A stretch of 64,000 nucleotides of DNA, taken from positions 62,001 through 126,000 of the forward strand of contig JAQTYU010000006.1 in the NCBI GenBank assembly GCA_028688145.1, given 5' to 3'. Below the pieces are notes generated by a model. It was not told the DNA's origin. It searched no databases and saw only the letters and a list, made by a program, of their open reading frames with translations. The stretch is from Thiotrichaceae bacterium (GTDB taxonomy: Bacteria; Pseudomonadota; Gammaproteobacteria; Beggiatoales; Beggiatoaceae). Positions 35,012 to 46,500 of the stretch are shown here, in pieces (the stretch's first letter is position 1; each line of letters starts with the position of its first letter). A program made the position numbers and the translations under genes.

Positions 35012-35815
35012 TTAATCCTTGCGCTTCACATCCAAATAATCACGCAACCTATCCCCCAACAAATTCACCGACAACACCACGCCACACAAGGCAATTCCTG
35101 GTGCGAGCACCAAATGCGGTGCGATTAACATATACAGCGTTCCATCACGAATCATGCTACCCCACGAAGCCGCAGGCGCTTGAACGCCCAAGCCTAAAAA
35201 CGATAAACCCGCCTCCGCAATCACCACACCCGCAATCCCGAAAGTGGCTTCAACGGTCAGCGGCGCAAGCAATAAAGGCAACACATGCCAGCGTAAAATT
35301 CTGAAATTGCCCGCGCCCAACGCCACTGCCGCTTGCACATGTTCACGACGTTTCAAGGATAAGGTTTGCGCCCGTGCCAAACGTGCAAATCCCACCCAGC
35401 CCACCGCCGACAAAGCAAACACCACATTGCTAATATCGGGTTTTAATAAACCTGACAAGGCAATTGCCAACAAAATGCTGGGGAAGGCGAGGAACACGTC
35501 AATAATCCGCACTATCCACAAATCCACATAACCGCCCAGCCACGCGCTGATCATGCCGATGAGCGTGCCGAAACTCATTGAAATCAGCACCACCCAAAAC
35601 GCCACAAAAAACGAGGTTCGCGCCCCCATTAATAAACGTGCTAACAAAGGTCTGCCCAAATCGTCAAAACCCAAAATTGCGTCAAAAGAAGGCGGCTGTA
35701 AAATTGCAGCCAGCGTGATTTGATTGGGATGCAACGGCAACCATTGCGCCACCAGCGATAATATCGCCCAACTGCCTAAAATCACACTCGGAATAAGCAC
35801 TCGCCATTTAAGCAT
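35012..35815 (-). CDS. Peptide-type ABC transporter permease, DppC/OppC family
   Basis: The 267-residue inner-membrane protein has about six hydrophobic segments. It carries the OppC-type features LGFDDLGRPLLARLLMGART near residue 48 and the ATPase-contact (EAA) loop AVALGAGNFRILRWHVLPLL. FLGLGVQAPAASWGSMI lies near the end. It would import di- or oligopeptides, or nickel, together with the DppB-like protein coded just upstream (8-base overlap). Binding protein and ATPase genes are not adjacent, so they are encoded elsewhere or lost. Confidence 0.88.
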   Translation of the reverse strand: MLKWRVLIPSVILGSWAILSLVAQWLPLHPNQITLAAILQPPSFDAILGFDDLGRPLLARLLMGARTSFFVAFWVVLISMSFGTLIGMISAWLGGYVDLWIVRIIDVFLAFPSILLAIALSGLLKPDISNVVFALSAVGWVGFARLARAQTLSLKRREHVQAAVALGAGNFRILRWHVLPLLLAPLTVEATFGIAGVVIAEAGLSFLGLGVQAPAASWGSMIRDGTLYMLIAPHLVLAPGIALCGVVLSVNLLGDRLRDYLDVKRKD

Positions 35816-36731
35816 GATAATGCACTCGCGGGTCTAGCCAAGAATACAGCAAATCGGTGAAGGTATTCACGCCTACATAGCTGACGCTGATGAGCAACAC
35901 GCACGCCTGCACCACGGGATAATCGCGACGTTGAATGGATTCGACGGTGAGTTGTCCAATGCCGGGCAGGGAAAAAATCGTTTCTGTAATCACCGCGCCA
36001 CCCAATAACGCGCCCAATTGCAGCCCGAGCACGGTTAAAATCGGCAAGGCAGCATTGCGTAAAGCATGATGAATAATCACGGCACGACGGCTTAAACCTT
36101 TGGCGCGGGCGGTGCGAATATAATCTTCGTTCAACACTTCCAACAAAGTGGCGCGAACCATTCTCGCCAAAATTGCCGCCAGTGCCGTGCCTAAAGTCAG
36201 CGCGGGTAAAATTAAACTGTCCCAACTCTGATAGCCGCTGACGGGAAACCAGCCTAAATGCAGGGAAAAAATCATAATTAACAAGGGCGCAAGCCAAAAA
36301 TGCGGCACAGAAATCCCCAATAAAGAAAAACTCATCGCAGTGTAATCCCAGAATTTATCTTTATTCAGTGCGGCAACACTGCCCAAAGGTAAGGCAATTG
36401 CCATCGCTACCGCCAACCCCGCCAGAGTCAGCAACACGGTCACGGGAATGCGCCGCGCCAACATCTCCCGAATCGGTTCTTTAGAATATAAAGACGTGCC
36501 CAAATCGCCGCGCACTAAATTCTGCAAGGTATTGAAATATTGGGTTAATAAAGGCTGGTCTAGCCCTAAAGCATGGCGTAATGCCACTTGGTCCGTGGCG
36601 GTCGCACTTTCACCGAGCATGGCTTGCACCGGGTCGCCAGGCACGAGATGAATTAAAAGAAAAACTAAAGTGACCACGCCCAAAATCACCCCGAACATGC
36701 TGAGGAGGCGGGCAAAAAATAACTGCAACAT
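35808..36731 (-). CDS. Peptide-type ABC transporter permease, DppB/OppB family
   Basis: The 307-residue protein has the OppB N-terminus (LVPGDPVQAMLGESAT near 29-44), DLGTSLYSKEPI, and the EAA loop RTARAKGLSRRAVIIHHALR. The end is FTDLLYSWLDPRV. It pairs with the DppC-like permease whose start overlaps its end by 8 bases, so the two are cotranscribed. Substrate cannot be told from sequence. Confidence 0.9.
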   Translation of the reverse strand: MLQLFFARLLSMFGVILGVVTLVFLLIHLVPGDPVQAMLGESATATDQVALRHALGLDQPLLTQYFNTLQNLVRGDLGTSLYSKEPIREMLARRIPVTVLLTLAGLAVAMAIALPLGSVAALNKDKFWDYTAMSFSLLGISVPHFWLAPLLIMIFSLHLGWFPVSGYQSWDSLILPALTLGTALAAILARMVRATLLEVLNEDYIRTARAKGLSRRAVIIHHALRNAALPILTVLGLQLGALLGGAVITETIFSLPGIGQLTVESIQRRDYPVVQACVLLISVSYVGVNTFTDLLYSWLDPRVHYHA

Positions 36732-36786
36732 GGGAATACTCGTGATGAAAGCTTACTCAAAAGGGTAATGCTAAAGTGATAAGGAT

Positions 36787-36900
36787 TGTCTGAATCAGGA
36801 TTTACAGGATTAAAGGATTTTCAGAATTGCTTAATATTTTCTCTGTATCAGGGGTTAATCCTGTTTAATTCGGATAATCCTGTAAATCCTGATTCAGACA
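36787..36900. repeat. Palindromic dispersed repeat with 26-bp perfect ends
   Basis: The ends TGTCTGAATCAGGATTTACA... (36787-36812) and their exact 26-base reverse complement (36875-36900) flank a 62-base middle. A partial copy of one end lies at 17190-17214, beside IS copy 2. It carries no gene. Confidence 0.8.
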
Positions 36901-36915
36901 AAAACAAGTTAACGT

Positions 36916-38964
36916 TTAATGGGATTCGGTCAGAGCTTTGACTTCGGCAGGAATCAGCAAACTAAAGCAGCTGCCGTGGTCTAATTCACTTTCGACAACA
37001 ATTTTACCGCCCATCATTTCACAGAAATGTTTAGTAATCGCCAGCCCCAAGCCCGAGCCACCATATTTACGGGTGGTGGACACGTCGGCCTGACTGAAGG
37101 GCTTGAATAATTTACTCATTTGTTCCGCCGTCATACCAATGCCTTGGTCGCGCACGCTGAAACGCAGCACTTCGCCAGAAGGCTGTTGTTCACGCGCCAC
37201 TTCAAGCTGAATGCTGGATTGTTTGGAAAATTTATTGGCGTTACTGAGCAAGTTTAAGAGATTTTGCCGTAATTTAATCGAATCGGCGCGAATTTTACCA
37301 ATATTCTCAGGGCAAATCAGCTGCAATTTATTGTCAGACTTGATTAATAGTGGGCGGATAGTGGTTAAAACTTCTTGAATCAGTTGTTGAATATCGAAGG
37401 TTTCTAAGTATAAATTCATCTTGCCCGCTTCGATTTTGGAAATATCCAAAATATCATTAATCAGGTTTAACAGGTTTTTAGCCGCCGTGTGAATATTTCT
37501 AATATTTCCGACCCATTCTTGTTCAGTGAGATTCAGGTCTTCCGCCTCTTCTAACAGCATTTCGCTGTAACCGATAATCGCATTCATCGGGGTGCGCAAT
37601 TCGTGGCTCATATTTGCCAAGAAACGGCTTTTTGAATAATTGGCTGCTTTGGCTTCTTCCACGGCTTCTGCCAGTGCTGCGGTGCGCCGCGCCACTTCTT
37701 CCTCTAAAGTTTCGCTATACGCTTGCAAACGTGCGGCATAACGGTCTTTATCGCTGACCGCCAAGCTAATCGATTGCAGCATTTCATTGAAAATCTCGCC
37801 CAAGGCGCGGGTTTCGGTCGTGCCCGTAATCGGGACGGTAATATCCGCAATATGGCGGGTTTTCACCTGCTTCATCACATGGATTAAATTCAAAATCGGC
37901 ACGCTTAAATTATGGCTAAACATCAACGCCATCACCGCCAAAGTGGTTAAAGCACCCGCGCCCAAAAAGATAAAAATGAAAAAGCCGTAATGCAAATCAT
38001 ACTGTAATTCGTTTTGGCTTTGATAGGTGACAATCGACCACGGCAAATGCTCCAATTGCTTGGAGGAAATATGATACATGCGCCGATTTACCCCACGAAT
38101 ACTGCTTGAGGGGGTGTTGTTGCCCAGAATATTTTGCCAAGCTTTTTGGTCTTGCACATTGCCATAAAGCTTATATGCCATGCGTTCTTTTTCGCCCAGA
38201 ATCCCCACGCCCGTTCCAAATTTACTGCCGACTTTGGTTAATAACAGCCCCGTGTTGTAATCCGCGAGAAACACCCCGCCCGTTTTCCCAAAGTTAATAT
38301 GTTCGATTTCTTCAAACAAGCTGTCTAATAAAATATCAATCGACACCATGCCCTGAAAATTGTCTTTTTCATACAAGCCCAGCACCACGGTGAACACCCA
38401 GACGTTTAAATAAGACTCATCAAAATAAATCGGGGTAATTTGAATGCTGGGGCTGCGTTTTGCCAGCATGTAGGCGGTTTCTTGCAAATAATTCGGCTCG
38501 CCCCACACCCCCGAAATCATGTTACTGACTTGTGAATATTCAGGCGTGCCGCGCTGTGGGTAATTTTTGTGCACGCTTAACAAATAAGCATCTTGCTTAA
38601 AAAACTTGCGCGCATTATGCGGCTCAAGGGCGACATGCGCACTGTATTGATTGGGTTGAAATTGTAAATTTTCTGCCATAATCCGCTTGAGAATTTGGGC
38701 GGCGGCTTCGGGGGGGATTTGTTCAGAAATTAGACTGGAGGCATAGCCTTGTAAACGTTGCAGGTTTTGGGTGGCTTGTTCGATTTCTTTGTGAATTTTA
38801 TTGAAATGTAAGGAAACTTCACGCTCAAAACGTACCCCTGCAAATTCATTTTGCAATAAAAAATAACGATGCAGGAAGATGCTGGTGAACAATACTAGGG
38901 TAATTGCTACCGTAACCAACATGTATAACGACATCGATTTGATGGAAGGTGATTTGTTAAACAT
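36916..38964 (-). CDS. Sensor histidine kinase with Cache-type sensor
   Basis: The 682-residue membrane kinase has TM1 at about 12-33. A periplasmic double-Cache-like sensor follows (about 40-325; it includes VVLGLYEKDNFQGMVSIDIL and FGKTGGVFLADYNTGLLL). TM2 is at about 326-350, then a HAMP linker (350-405) and a coiled coil. The HisKA domain has His454 in NMSHELRTPMN, and the HATPase has DQGIGMT and [13 protein letters not shown]. No receiver is present. Gene order suggests it works with the response-regulator-kinase at 39039, which ends 75 bases upstream of its start. Cache sensors usually bind small molecules outside the cell. Confidence 0.9.
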   Translation of the reverse strand: MFNKSPSIKSMSLYMLVTVAITLVLFTSIFLHRYFLLQNEFAGVRFEREVSLHFNKIHKEIEQATQNLQRLQGYASSLISEQIPPEAAAQILKRIMAENLQFQPNQYSAHVALEPHNARKFFKQDAYLLSVHKNYPQRGTPEYSQVSNMISGVWGEPNYLQETAYMLAKRSPSIQITPIYFDESYLNVWVFTVVLGLYEKDNFQGMVSIDILLDSLFEEIEHINFGKTGGVFLADYNTGLLLTKVGSKFGTGVGILGEKERMAYKLYGNVQDQKAWQNILGNNTPSSSIRGVNRRMYHISSKQLEHLPWSIVTYQSQNELQYDLHYGFFIFIFLGAGALTTLAVMALMFSHNLSVPILNLIHVMKQVKTRHIADITVPITGTTETRALGEIFNEMLQSISLAVSDKDRYAARLQAYSETLEEEVARRTAALAEAVEEAKAANYSKSRFLANMSHELRTPMNAIIGYSEMLLEEAEDLNLTEQEWVGNIRNIHTAAKNLLNLINDILDISKIEAGKMNLYLETFDIQQLIQEVLTTIRPLLIKSDNKLQLICPENIGKIRADSIKLRQNLLNLLSNANKFSKQSSIQLEVAREQQPSGEVLRFSVRDQGIGMTAEQMSKLFKPFSQADVSTTRKYGGSGLGLAITKHFCEMMGGKIVVESELDHGSCFSLLIPAEVKALTESH

Positions 38965-39038
38965 GGGTACGAGTCCTGTACCATTTCCTTTGGATAGAGT
39001 GGCGTGAGCCTATTGAATGTTGAACCGTGCTGAGCTGT

Positions 39039-40241
39039 TTATTCTACGGTAACTGCTGGCAGGGTAAAGTAAAAGCGGCTACCTTGTCCGACTATACTTT
39101 CTACGCCCACTGTGCCGCCGAGCTTTTCTACAATCTGATGCACGATAGACAAGCCCAAACCATGCCCTTCAGCGGTGTCTTGGTGCAGGCGGGTGAATGG
39201 CGTGAATAATTGTGCTTGCGCTTCAGGACTTAAACCTTGCCCATTGTCCAATACCCAATAACGCACCATGCCATCTTCTTGCAATTGACTACCAATTTCA
39301 ATGCGGGGTGGTCTGCCGCCGTATTTCATCGCATTGCTCACATAATTACTCATCACTTCTTCAATCCACGGCGCGTAAGCTTTGGCAGCAACCCAAGGGC
39401 GGTGCAGAATAATTTCCCCTTGATATTCTTGCAACATATAAGCGAGCCGCTGTTTGGTTTGCTCGAGGATTTCGTCCATATTCAGCGGGCTGATTTCGAC
39501 CTGAGTGTGTTGGGCAACTCCTGCCAATAACAATAAGGCTTGAATAATACTCACCATTTTTCGCGCGGAACGATCCACCGAATGTAATAAATTCACAAAA
39601 TCATCTTTCACGAAATGCCCGTCTTCGCTTTCTTCGAGCAGCATCCCCGTATAACCAATAATCGCATTTAAGGGGTTTTTTAAATCATGCGCCACGGTAC
39701 GCGAAAACGCTTGTAACTCCATGTTGCGGCGTTGCAATTCGATAGTGTGCATTTCTAAAAGATGAGAGCTTTTTTGTAAAGAATCTTCAATCTGTATGCG
39801 TGAATTGATTTCAGCCTGCAATTGTGCATTTTGGGCAATCAATTGTTGCTGTAATTTACGAATATTTAATTGGGCATTGATGCGGGCTAAAACTTCTTCA
39901 TGCTGAATCGGTTTGGTGATGTAATCTGCCGCGCCTAAGCTAAAACCTTTCACTTTATCAACGGTATCTGCCAAGGCGGTCATGAACACAATCGGAATAT
40001 CGCGAGTATTTTCTTGAGTTTTCAAAATCCGACAGGTTTCAAAACCGTCAATCCCCGGCATCATCACATCCAGCAAAATCACATCAGGCTGGGCATATTC
40101 GGCACGTTGAATCGCGGATTTCCCGTCTTGGGCAACCAAAACTTTAAAACCCATTTTGCTTAAAAATTCAAATAATACACTGATATTTTCAGCAATATCA
40201 TCGACAATCAGTAATTTATATTTGGAAGATTCAACCATCAT
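39039..40241 (-). CDS. Response regulator-histidine kinase hybrid (receiver first)
   Basis: The 400-residue soluble protein has a receiver at residues 8-125 (Asp58 in VILLDVMMPGIDG, Lys110 in ITKPI). A coiled coil follows (125-175), then a HisKA domain with His185 in RTVAHDLKNPLN and a HATPase ending DNGQGLS and GHGLGLSIVHQI. The receiver probably gates the kinase. Its start overlaps the end of the 1088-residue kinase gene by 4 bases (ATGA), so they form one pathway. The H-D-L-K-N-P box differs from H-E-L-R-T-P of its neighbours, so it is a separate lineage. Confidence 0.92.
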   Translation of the reverse strand: MMVESSKYKLLIVDDIAENISVLFEFLSKMGFKVLVAQDGKSAIQRAEYAQPDVILLDVMMPGIDGFETCRILKTQENTRDIPIVFMTALADTVDKVKGFSLGAADYITKPIQHEEVLARINAQLNIRKLQQQLIAQNAQLQAEINSRIQIEDSLQKSSHLLEMHTIELQRRNMELQAFSRTVAHDLKNPLNAIIGYTGMLLEESEDGHFVKDDFVNLLHSVDRSARKMVSIIQALLLLAGVAQHTQVEISPLNMDEILEQTKQRLAYMLQEYQGEIILHRPWVAAKAYAPWIEEVMSNYVSNAMKYGGRPPRIEIGSQLQEDGMVRYWVLDNGQGLSPEAQAQLFTPFTRLHQDTAEGHGLGLSIVHQIVEKLGGTVGVESIVGQGSRFYFTLPAVTVE

Positions 40242-43200
40242 GGATGAGGTCTCATATAAGGCTCTAAGAGGGCGGCAACCTCGTCAACTTTAAACGCCTT
40301 GCTTAACTGCAAGAGTTGTTTTGCCCAAACTTGGGTACTGCCTTCGGAATTTTGAATGAAAACTTCCAAATGCCCCCACAATTCTTCAATATCTCCACTG
40401 CGTGCTAATTCGTATAACTCAGTCGCTTGGGTGAGATTACACTGCACTCCCACTGACATATCGACCGTAGGAGCAATTAGCATAGCATTTTCTGGCATGG
40501 CTGCGTTGCTTGCTTGTTCATAAATCCAAGTTAGATGGAGCAATTCTTGGATTTTTTCGAGCAATAAATCTAAACGAATCGGTTTGGCAATAAAGTCATT
40601 ACAACCGGCATCACGGCTTTCTTGCTGATGATAATCAAACACACTGGCAGAGGCGGCGATAATTGCGGTGTGTTGCAATTCGGGATATTGGCGAATGCGG
40701 CGCACGGCTTCAAAACCGTCCATCACGGGCATGACTAAATCTGTAATGATTAAATCGGGTAAGCTTTGTTTAGCCATTTCGACTCCTTCCGCGCCATTGC
40801 TCGCCTCGGTCACGGTAAAACCCAGCGGTGTCAGTAAATTTACTAAAATTGCGCGGTTTTCCCATTTATCATCAATCAGCAATAGGTGACGGCTGCCTTG
40901 TTCAAAACCAATAATTTTGGGATTTGCCACGGTTTTGATTTGTAATAAGGGCGAGACATCGGGGAGTTCTAAGCGAATCCAAAAACAGCTCCCTTTGCCG
41001 AGATGGCTTTCAACATGCAATTCTCCGCCCATCATTTCAACCAAACGTTTGCTAATCGCAAGCCCTAAACCTGTGCCTTCCGCGTGATAATGGGCATCAC
41101 CCACCTGTTGGAACGGTGAGAAAATTTTGCTTAAATCATCCTCTGCAATCCCAATGCCCGTGTCTTCTACCTGAAAGCGCATACAGCCTTGATCATAGCC
41201 AATTTTCAGGGTGACACTGCCCCGCTCGGTGAATTTTACCGCATTTCCCAATAGATTAATTAACACTTGGCGCAAACGCTTTTCATCGGCGCGCACACCG
41301 TGGGGCAGATGCGACAAGGTTTCATAACGAAAACCAATGCCTTTTTGCGCGGCACGCATTTGGAATAATTCCACAACGCCTTGCAAAAACTCACCAAAAT
41401 GAAAATCGGTGGGATAAAGTTCGACCCGTCCCGCTTCAATTTTAGATAAATCCAAAATATCATTAATTAGTGTAAGTAAATAGTCGCCACATCGCCGAAT
41501 CACCGACACATGTTCCAGTTGCTTCTGATTCAAATTCGGATCGCGTTCCAACACTTGGGCAAAGCCTAATACGCCATTCAGCGGGGTGCGTAATTCATGG
41601 CTCATGTTGGCTAAAAATGCACTTTTGGCTTGATTGGCGACTTCAGCGGCTTCTTTGGCTTGTTGCAAGGCGATTTCTGCAAGGCGGCGTTGCGTCACAT
41701 CTTCGCTCACCCCCAAAATCCCGATAATTTGCCCAGCCTCATTGTACAAAGGAATTTTATTGGTTTCTAACCAAATGCGACTGCCATCATGTGCCTGTAA
41801 TTCTTCCATAAAGTGATACATCGACTGACCTTCTTCCATCAGCTCGCGATCTTTGGCTTGGAAAATGGCAGCTTCTTCATGCCACACCATATCGTAATCA
41901 GTTTTACCCACCACTTCCTCGGGGGAATTTTTCCCCGCCATCACTGCCAATTTTTGATTACAGCCCAAAAACACACAGTTGCGATCTTTCCAAAAAATAA
42001 TGTGTGGAATATGGTCAATAATCAGCCGTAAAAAAGCTTCCTTATCGCGCAAGGCTTGTTCGGCTTGCTTTTGAGGGGTGAAATCTGCAAAAGAGCCCAC
42101 CATCCGTAAAGGTATCCCGTGTTCATCCCAAAGTACGATGGCGCGACACAGCAACCATAAATAGTGTCCACGTTGGTTGCGCACGCGGTGCAGCACATAA
42201 AAATAAGCTTGTTGTTTGGCTAAATATTTTTCCAATGCCTGTTCGACCCGTTCGAGGTCGTCAGGATGTACCCGACTCAGCCAGATTTGTAAACTCGGTC
42301 GCCCTTCTTCAGGTTCGGTTAATTCGAGCATGGCTTTCCAGCGCGGCGAATAATACACCTGATCGTTTGCAATATCCCAATCCCATAAACCATCACTCGC
42401 GCCGCGCATTGCCAGATCGAAACGTTCTTCACTTTTCGCTAAAGATTCAGCGGTGAGTTTTTGAATCAAGAACACCCGTCGTAAGTTTAACCATGCCAAG
42501 GTAGTAATGAACAATAACAAGCTGGCAAGCATCCCACCAATACCGACAAAGTGTGGGATCAGACTAATGGTATCTTTTTCAAACATCGGCAATGAGCGGA
42601 AATAAATACTCCACGTATGCCCTGCGATGTTTAAACGCGAAGTTTTGACAAATTTGGAGGGGTAATGTTGATAAGCCGCATCATCTTTGACATTGTCATA
42701 CAGCAAATTTTGTTTATCTCGGATGCCCGTGCCATCATAAATATCAAAATCAATATCTAAGACCATTTGCTTAAAAATGCCGCGCATTAAATCTTCCATG
42801 CGAAATGAGGCATAGATAAATCCCAGCAAATTCGCACGCCGCGCTTCGACCGTATTTGGGCGAATGCCTTGACGATAGACGGGCGTGAACATTAAAAATC
42901 CTGCCACTTCTTGCGTGTCAAAAACTAAAGTGACTTTACTAGACAAAATACTCTTGCCCGTGTCGCGTGCATTTTCAAGTGCTTCATGACGCATCGCCTC
43001 GGAAAACATGTCATAACCGATGGCTTTGCGATTGCGTTCATTCAGGGGTTCAAGAAAAGTAACGGGCACATATTCTGTCTGTCCTGTCAGGGGACGGATG
43101 GCAAACGCTGGAAAAAAATTACTCATGGTCGCAATATAGCTGGCACGCTCCGCCTCAATGAAATACTTGCCAAAACCCATACCTTGAATTCCATCGTAGG

Positions 43201-43504
43201 ATTCTTGAATATGCAGATTATCAACAAAGCTTTTCCAATGCGTTGGACTCATGTCGGGCATGACGGCAAATAAGGCTGCGCCACTTTGCAGTAGATTTTC
43301 GTAAACATTCATGCGATTACTGATGGCAACTTTCAGCCGATCAATGCGTAAATCAAACTGGGCTTGTGCCGCAGATTCCGCGTTTTCATAACTGACATAC
43401 CAACCCAAACCCGTACTGCACAGGGAAACAATAAGCACCAGCCACGCCAGTGAGTTATTGGCAAGGCTTTCTACAATCAACTGTTGTTGCTGAGGAAATT
43501 TCAT
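40238..43504 (-). CDS. CHASE-PAS-PAS hybrid histidine kinase
   Basis: The 1088-residue protein has TM1 at about 18-36 and a periplasmic CHASE domain (80-300, with YDGIQGMGFGKYF). TM2 is at about 316-338. Two PAS domains follow at about 355-480 and 485-605; the first has FDLAMRGASDGLWDWD. HisKA has His635 in NMSHELRTPLN, then the HATPase ([22 protein letters not shown]). A receiver at about 890-1010 has DLIITDLVMPVMDG and FIAKPI. A helical C-terminal tail of some 75 residues could be a degenerate HPt. It is closely similar to the next gene upstream on the same strand (43517-46768), 12 bases away, so the two arose by tandem duplication. Confidence 0.92.
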   Translation of the reverse strand: MKFPQQQQLIVESLANNSLAWLVLIVSLCSTGLGWYVSYENAESAAQAQFDLRIDRLKVAISNRMNVYENLLQSGAALFAVMPDMSPTHWKSFVDNLHIQESYDGIQGMGFGKYFIEAERASYIATMSNFFPAFAIRPLTGQTEYVPVTFLEPLNERNRKAIGYDMFSEAMRHEALENARDTGKSILSSKVTLVFDTQEVAGFLMFTPVYRQGIRPNTVEARRANLLGFIYASFRMEDLMRGIFKQMVLDIDFDIYDGTGIRDKQNLLYDNVKDDAAYQHYPSKFVKTSRLNIAGHTWSIYFRSLPMFEKDTISLIPHFVGIGGMLASLLLFITTLAWLNLRRVFLIQKLTAESLAKSEERFDLAMRGASDGLWDWDIANDQVYYSPRWKAMLELTEPEEGRPSLQIWLSRVHPDDLERVEQALEKYLAKQQAYFYVLHRVRNQRGHYLWLLCRAIVLWDEHGIPLRMVGSFADFTPQKQAEQALRDKEAFLRLIIDHIPHIIFWKDRNCVFLGCNQKLAVMAGKNSPEEVVGKTDYDMVWHEEAAIFQAKDRELMEEGQSMYHFMEELQAHDGSRIWLETNKIPLYNEAGQIIGILGVSEDVTQRRLAEIALQQAKEAAEVANQAKSAFLANMSHELRTPLNGVLGFAQVLERDPNLNQKQLEHVSVIRRCGDYLLTLINDILDLSKIEAGRVELYPTDFHFGEFLQGVVELFQMRAAQKGIGFRYETLSHLPHGVRADEKRLRQVLINLLGNAVKFTERGSVTLKIGYDQGCMRFQVEDTGIGIAEDDLSKIFSPFQQVGDAHYHAEGTGLGLAISKRLVEMMGGELHVESHLGKGSCFWIRLELPDVSPLLQIKTVANPKIIGFEQGSRHLLLIDDKWENRAILVNLLTPLGFTVTEASNGAEGVEMAKQSLPDLIITDLVMPVMDGFEAVRRIRQYPELQHTAIIAASASVFDYHQQESRDAGCNDFIAKPIRLDLLLEKIQELLHLTWIYEQASNAAMPENAMLIAPTVDMSVGVQCNLTQATELYELARSGDIEELWGHLEVFIQNSEGSTQVWAKQLLQLSKAFKVDEVAALLEPYMRPHP

Positions 43505-43516
43505 TGAGGTCGCCTG

Positions 43517-46500
43517 CTAATGAGGGGTGATTTGTTGCAACAGCGTGTCAATACCTGCCAGATCAAAATTCTTGGCAAGGCTGCGAATTTTTTGGATACA
43601 ACTGGCTTCAGGGGCATGGGCGTAACTGCTGGTATATTCTAGAATCGCTTGAATATCCCCCAGTTTGCTCAACTCTACAAGTTTTTCGATCTGCTCTTCA
43701 TCCAAGCGGGTGATTAATTCAGTATCACTTTGCTGCTCAAGCTGTTGCGTGCCAGCTTGTGGGGCGATTGCCGCCGCATATTTCCATTCTAAATGTAAAT
43801 GGGTTTGTAATAATTCCAGCAAAATATCTGCGCGGATCGGCTTTGGAATAAAGTCATCGCAGCCCGCATTGCGGCTTTGTTGCTGATGATAATCAAATAC
43901 GCTGGCTGAGGCTGCAATAATCGGGGTTTGTGCCAAGGCAGGAATTTTACGGAGTTGGCGGGTGGCTTCAAAACCGTCCATCACGGGCATCACTAAATCG
44001 GTGATGATTAAGTCGGGTAAAGTTTCCCGTGCAATTTCTACCCCCAGTGCGCCTTGCTCGGCTTCCAAGGTTTCAAAGCCTAATTGTGTCAGTAAATTAC
44101 GCAGTATAGAACGATTTTCCCATTTATCATCAATCAATAAAATTTTGCGCGGCTCACCTTCAAAACCAATAATTAAGGGTTTTTGTTCAGGAATATGGGT
44201 CAACAAGGCTTTCGCCACGGGTAAAGCCAAGCTCACGATAAACTGGCTACCCTGCCCAAGTTTGCTGTGTACTTGTAGTTCACCATTCATCATATTGACT
44301 AAACGTTGTGTAATCGATAAACCCAAACCTGTACCCTCGGCGCGGTAATTTTGATCGCCGACTTGTTGGAAAGGCAGGAATATTTTATTAATATCTTCTT
44401 CAGCAATTCCTATGCCTGTGTCTTCGATTTGAAAACGAATATAGGGCATTTCATAACTGATTTTCAGCACAACCCCGCCTTCCTTGGTAAATTTCAGCGC
44501 GTTCCCTAAAAGGTTAATCAGCACCTGACGCAAACGGCGTTCATCACCTTCCACGCCCACAGGCATGGGGGTCAAGGGTTCGTAGAGAAAGGCAAGATTT
44601 TTTTGTTGGGCGCGCATTTTAAATAAGTCAACCACACCTTGAATAAACTCATTGAAATTAAAAGCATTAATATTTAAATCAATGCGCCCTGCTTCAATTT
44701 TGGAGAGGTCTAAAATATCGTTAATCAGGGTCAGTAAATATTCACCACTGCGCCGAATAATATTAACCCCTTCAACTTGTTGTTCATTTAAGCTTTCGTC
44801 CCATGCCAAAATTTGGGTATAACCTAAAATCGCATTGAGCGGGGTGCGTAATTCATGGCTCATATTTGCCAAGAAGATGCTCTTGGCTTGATTGGCATGT
44901 TCTGCCGCTTCTTTGGAAAGCCGTAATTCTTCTTCAACTTGTTTGGTGTGGGTAATATCGACCACCGTGCCAATCATGCGCACGGCTTTGCCTGCTTCAT
45001 TCCACACCGCAATCCCACGCGACAACAACCAAATCAGATGCCCTTGTTGGTGTTGTACGCGGTAACGCATTTCATAATGCGCTAGTCGTTTTGCAAAATA
45101 ATCGCGGGTGCTTTTCTGAATGAAAGCGCGGTCTTCAGGATTAACTAATGCGTTGAAACTTTCTAAGCTTAATTTTTGTTCGGGTGCTAAGCCTAAGATT
45201 TGTTTAAAACGTGGGGAATAATACACATTGTGGGTTTCAATATTCCAATCCCATAAACCATCATTTGCACCGCGCATCGCTAATTCAAAACGCTCCTCGC
45301 TGTGGCGCAGGGCTTCTTCAACCGCCTTTTGTTGGGAGACATCGGTATAGGTGCCCACCACCCGTTGCGGATGCCCTTCATGATCCCAAACCGCCGTACC
45401 GCGACTTAAACACCAAACATAATGTCCATCATGGTGGCGCATTCGATGTAAATTGCGGTAATAACTGCAATGTCGATCTAAATAAGCGTGCATATCTTTC
45501 CAAGCTTTATCAACATCCCCTGGGTGAATTAACGCACTCCAGTCCCGAATCGATAATAACTGATCCACAGGTAGCCCTAACATCTCGTTAAAACGGGGAG
45601 AGCAATACATTTTGCTGCTGTTCACATCCCAATCCCATAAGCCATCATTTGCGCCGCGCATTGCCAGATCAAAACGCTCTTCACTTTTCAGTAAGGCTTG
45701 TTCGATGCTTTGTTTTTGCAACAAGGTGTTGCGGCTGTGGGTCAGCGACAAGGTCAAAATAGACAACAATAAGCTGACTAACGTGCCGCTCACTAAAATC
45801 AGTTGTGGTACATTATTTTGAAAAGTCTGATCGAATTCGGGCAAAGTGTTGAAACGCAGTGTCCAGAAATGTTGCCCCAGATTAAGCCTTAGTTCTGTTT
45901 CAAATTGGGGAACATAATTTGCCTTTGAGGTTGTGTCTTGATACATCAAACTATTGAGATCAGTTTTGTTGCCGTCGTAAATTTCTAGACCAATGTCGAC
46001 ATTATCCCCATTGCGTAAGTCATCATCTTCACTGCGTAAATCTCCGATCAGTTGTGGCACTGAAAACGGGCTGAAAATAAAACCTAATAATTTACTGCGT
46101 CGTTGTTCTAGGGTTTCAGGCAATTCCCCGTTTTTATAAATCGGCACAAACATTAAAAAGCCTGAAATATTATTGTATTGCTCTGTGGAGTGAAGCAGGG
46201 TAATTTTATGAGAAATTGCAGTTTTTCCGGTGTCACGCGCAGTTTCCATGGTGGCACGCCGTATTGGCTCGCTCCATAAATCAAAGCCTATACTTCTTTT
46301 AGCGCGTTCATCAAAGGGATCGACAAAAGTGACGGGTTGGTAAAACTCACGCACGCCCTCAGGATGAATCATAAAATTGGGCTGTACCTTAGCTTGCATC
46401 TCTGTCGAAAAAGCTTGGTAATTTTCAGCCATGATCCGTTTGGTAAAACCCACGGTGTGCATCTCGGGATAATACTCGCGATAGCGCAATAAATTGGCAT

